Assembly: GCA_007122565.1 (NCBI GenBank)
Contig: SKTJ01000058.1
Coordinates: forward strand, 1-7,347
DNA length: 7,347 bases
Reading direction: 5' to 3'
From: Syntrophomonadaceae bacterium
GTDB taxonomy: Bacteria; Bacillota; Dethiobacteria; DTU022; UBA8154
Each line of letters opens with the position of its first letter. Within the stretch, counting starts at the first letter, position 1. Positions 6,325 through 7,347 of the stretch are shown here, in pieces. The notes below the pieces were generated by a model. It did no database searches. It had not been told where the DNA came from and was given only the letters and a program-made list of their open reading frames with translations. Made by a program: the position numbers and the translations under genes.

Positions 6325-7107
6325 TTGAAATACTTGCAGACCAGGGCCCTGGTCCTGCGCTCCCGTTCCTTCGCGGAGACGGATCGTCTTCTTACCCTCC
6401 TGACATGGGATGAGGGCAAAATAAGTGCGAAGGCTCCCGGAGCGCGCCGCGTTAAAAGTAAACTGGCCGCCGCGGTGGAATTATTTACCTGCGGCAGCTT
6501 CCTGCTGTACAGGGGTAAAACCCTCTTTACCATTACCCAGGCTCAGGTGGAGACCCGCTATAGTAGATTGATGATGCGTGTGGAAGATTATGCCCGCGGC
6601 CTATATTTCGCCGAGTTAGTGGAGCGTTTATTGCCGGAGGGAGAACCGAACCCCCAGGTTTTTCAACTCTTGCAAAATGCCTGGGGGGATTTGGAGGCAG
6701 GAGCAGTGGACCGGGAGTTGCTGACACGTTATTTTGAATTGCGCTTGCTCCTGATCCTTGGGTTTCGCCCCCACTCTGATAACTGTCTTTTCTGCGGGGA
6801 CACAGTAGGACCTTTCTATTGGAATACAACTGCTGGCGGTCTCTTCTGCTCAAGTTGCCGTCCATCCGGGCAGCCTGGCATTCCCCTCTCCCGTGGTGCT
6901 CATGCTCTGCTTAGGAATTTGCAGCGAGCCACCGGGAATGAACTGAAAACACTACGTGCACCGCCCGCGCAACAAAAAGAGCTGGCCGATTTTACCAGCC
7001 GTTTTCTCCAATACTGGACAGATGTGGGACCCCTAAAATCCCTCACCTTTATGCAAGAAAGTCGAAAGTCAAAAGTCGAAAGTCAAAAGTTAAAAGACAA
7101 AGGATGA
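6325..7107 (+). CDS. recO: DNA repair protein RecO with repeat-encoded C-terminal tail
   Basis: RecO works with RecF and RecR to load RecA on single-stranded DNA and anneals complementary strands. The protein starts at TTG 6325 behind a strong GGGGGGAG (6313-6320). Residues 1-80 form the OB fold, opening with the familiar YLQTRALVLRSRSFAETDRLL and followed by WDEGKISAKAPGARRVKSKLAAAVELF. The helical C-terminal part contains the zinc-finger cysteines CLFC (154, 157) and CSSC (175, 178), present in many but not all RecO proteins. The native end is expected near PLKSLTFMQ (about 236-244). The last 16 residues, ESRKSKVESQKLKDKG, are encoded by AAAGTCN heptads, so the original stop was probably displaced. 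At 260 residues it is slightly long for the family. The core is intact, so function is probably kept. recO follows era as in B. subtilis, without a recognisable yqzL between. Confidence 0.95.
   Translation: MKYLQTRALVLRSRSFAETDRLLTLLTWDEGKISAKAPGARRVKSKLAAAVELFTCGSFLLYRGKTLFTITQAQVETRYSRLMMRVEDYARGLYFAELVERLLPEGEPNPQVFQLLQNAWGDLEAGAVDRELLTRYFELRLLLILGFRPHSDNCLFCGDTVGPFYWNTTAGGLFCSSCRPSGQPGIPLSRGAHALLRNLQRATGNELKTLRAPPAQQKELADFTSRFLQYWTDVGPLKSLTFMQESRKSKVESQKLKDKG
7058..7099 (+). repeat. AAAGTCN heptad array inside the 3' end of recO
   Basis: Six consecutive heptads: AAAGTCG, AAAGTCA, AAAGTCG, AAAGTCA, AAAGTTA and AAAGACA. The first four alternate G and A in the seventh position, pointing to a 14-base duplication unit. 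They encode the basic tail of RecO. Confidence 0.9.
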
Positions 7108-7114
7108 ATAAAAG

Positions 7115-7162
7115 AAAGTCTAAAGTCTAAAGTCTAAAGTCTAAAGTCTAAATCTAAAGTCA
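7115..7162 (+). repeat. AAAGTCT heptad array downstream of recO
   Basis: Five perfect copies of AAAGTCT (7115-7149) are followed by a six-base copy lacking G (AAATCT, 7150-7155) and AAAGTCA (7156-7162). Further degenerate copies follow around 7182-7202 (AAAGTCA, AAAGCCA and decayed units). The perfect homogeneity suggests recent slippage or copying. Confidence 0.92.
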
Positions 7163-7295
7163 GGGATTAAAGGCATGGAAGAAAGTCAAAAGCCAAAGAT
7201 GAAGGTCATGGGAAAAATGTTGAAGCTAAGGGGATGTAGGTCAAAGATAAAAGATGATGCAAAAAGTCGAGGTTGTACGTTGAAGTCTTTTGGAT

Positions 7296-7327
7296 GACTT
7301 TCGACTTTCGACATTTGACTTTGGACT
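7296..7327 (-). repeat. Inverted heptad array (GACTTTN) facing the recO arrays
   Basis: The same heptads appear on the minus strand: GACTTTC, GACTTTC, GACATTT, GACTTTG, GACT. Its reverse complement matches 7060-7091 at 28 of 32 positions, so the two outer arrays form a long imperfect inverted repeat around a loop of about 204 bases. The block could fold in RNA or in single-stranded DNA. Confidence 0.85.
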
Positions 7328-7337
7328 GTGTTTTAAG

Positions 7338-7344
7338 AAAGGAG
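7338..7344 (+). promoter_or_regulatory. Shine-Dalgarno site of a gene starting just past the window
   Basis: AAAGGAG lies three bases before the end of the window. A start codon would be expected within a few bases beyond it. By B. subtilis gene order the next gene could be glyQ (glycyl-tRNA synthetase alpha subunit), but no coding sequence is visible here. Confidence 0.6.
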
Positions 7345-7347
7345 CGA

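Noticed and set aside
6533..6865. 110-codon minus-strand reading frame inside recO
   Set aside because: It lies wholly opposite the well-conserved recO zinc-finger region, has no recognisable protein features and is a shadow frame.
7058..7327. CRISPR array
   Set aside because: Units are 7 bases long and contiguous, without spacers of regular length; no cas genes in the window.

Overview
The window is a conserved housekeeping cluster of a Gram-positive, Clostridia-like Firmicute (inference). The order phoH - pgpH (yqfF) - ybeY - dgkA - cdd - era - recO is nearly the order known from Bacillus subtilis and many Clostridia. Base composition looks intermediate. Shine-Dalgarno sites are strong and purine-rich, and GTG and TTG starts are used. 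I cannot name the genus.

Layout. Positions 1-282 hold the 3' end of phoH. It is followed on the same strand by pgpH (307-2466), ybeY (2435-2881, overlapping pgpH), dgkA (2911-3273) and a DUF881-type membrane-anchored protein (3303-4346). Short gaps and one overlap suggest co-transcription. A 150-base gap with a candidate promoter precedes cdd (4497-4889). From 4890 to 5274 the same-strand run is interrupted by a probable small two-helix membrane protein gene on the minus strand (4980-5162). That gene has its own Shine-Dalgarno site, a promoter candidate and two possible terminators. Then come era (5275-6165), a 159-base gap with degenerate octamer repeats, and recO (6325-7107). The last ~290 bases are dominated by heptanucleotide repeats (AAAGTCN) that run through the end of recO. 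They reappear in inverted orientation just before a Shine-Dalgarno site for a gene beyond the window.

How the genes relate. PhoH (ATPase), YbeY (RNase) and Era (30S-assembly GTPase) concern RNA and ribosome maturation. PgpH degrades cyclic di-AMP. DgkA recycles undecaprenol or diacylglycerol at the membrane. Cdd salvages pyrimidines and RecO acts in recombinational repair. The grouping is ancient and syntenic rather than one pathway.

I see no clear undescribed defence or mobile system. The points most worth a second look are the heptad-repeat block that has replaced the natural end of recO and forms a long imperfect inverted repeat, the Asp-to-Asn change at a conserved active-site position of DgkA, the DUF881 protein with a large unassigned extracytoplasmic region, and the small minus-strand membrane gene inserted between cdd and era.
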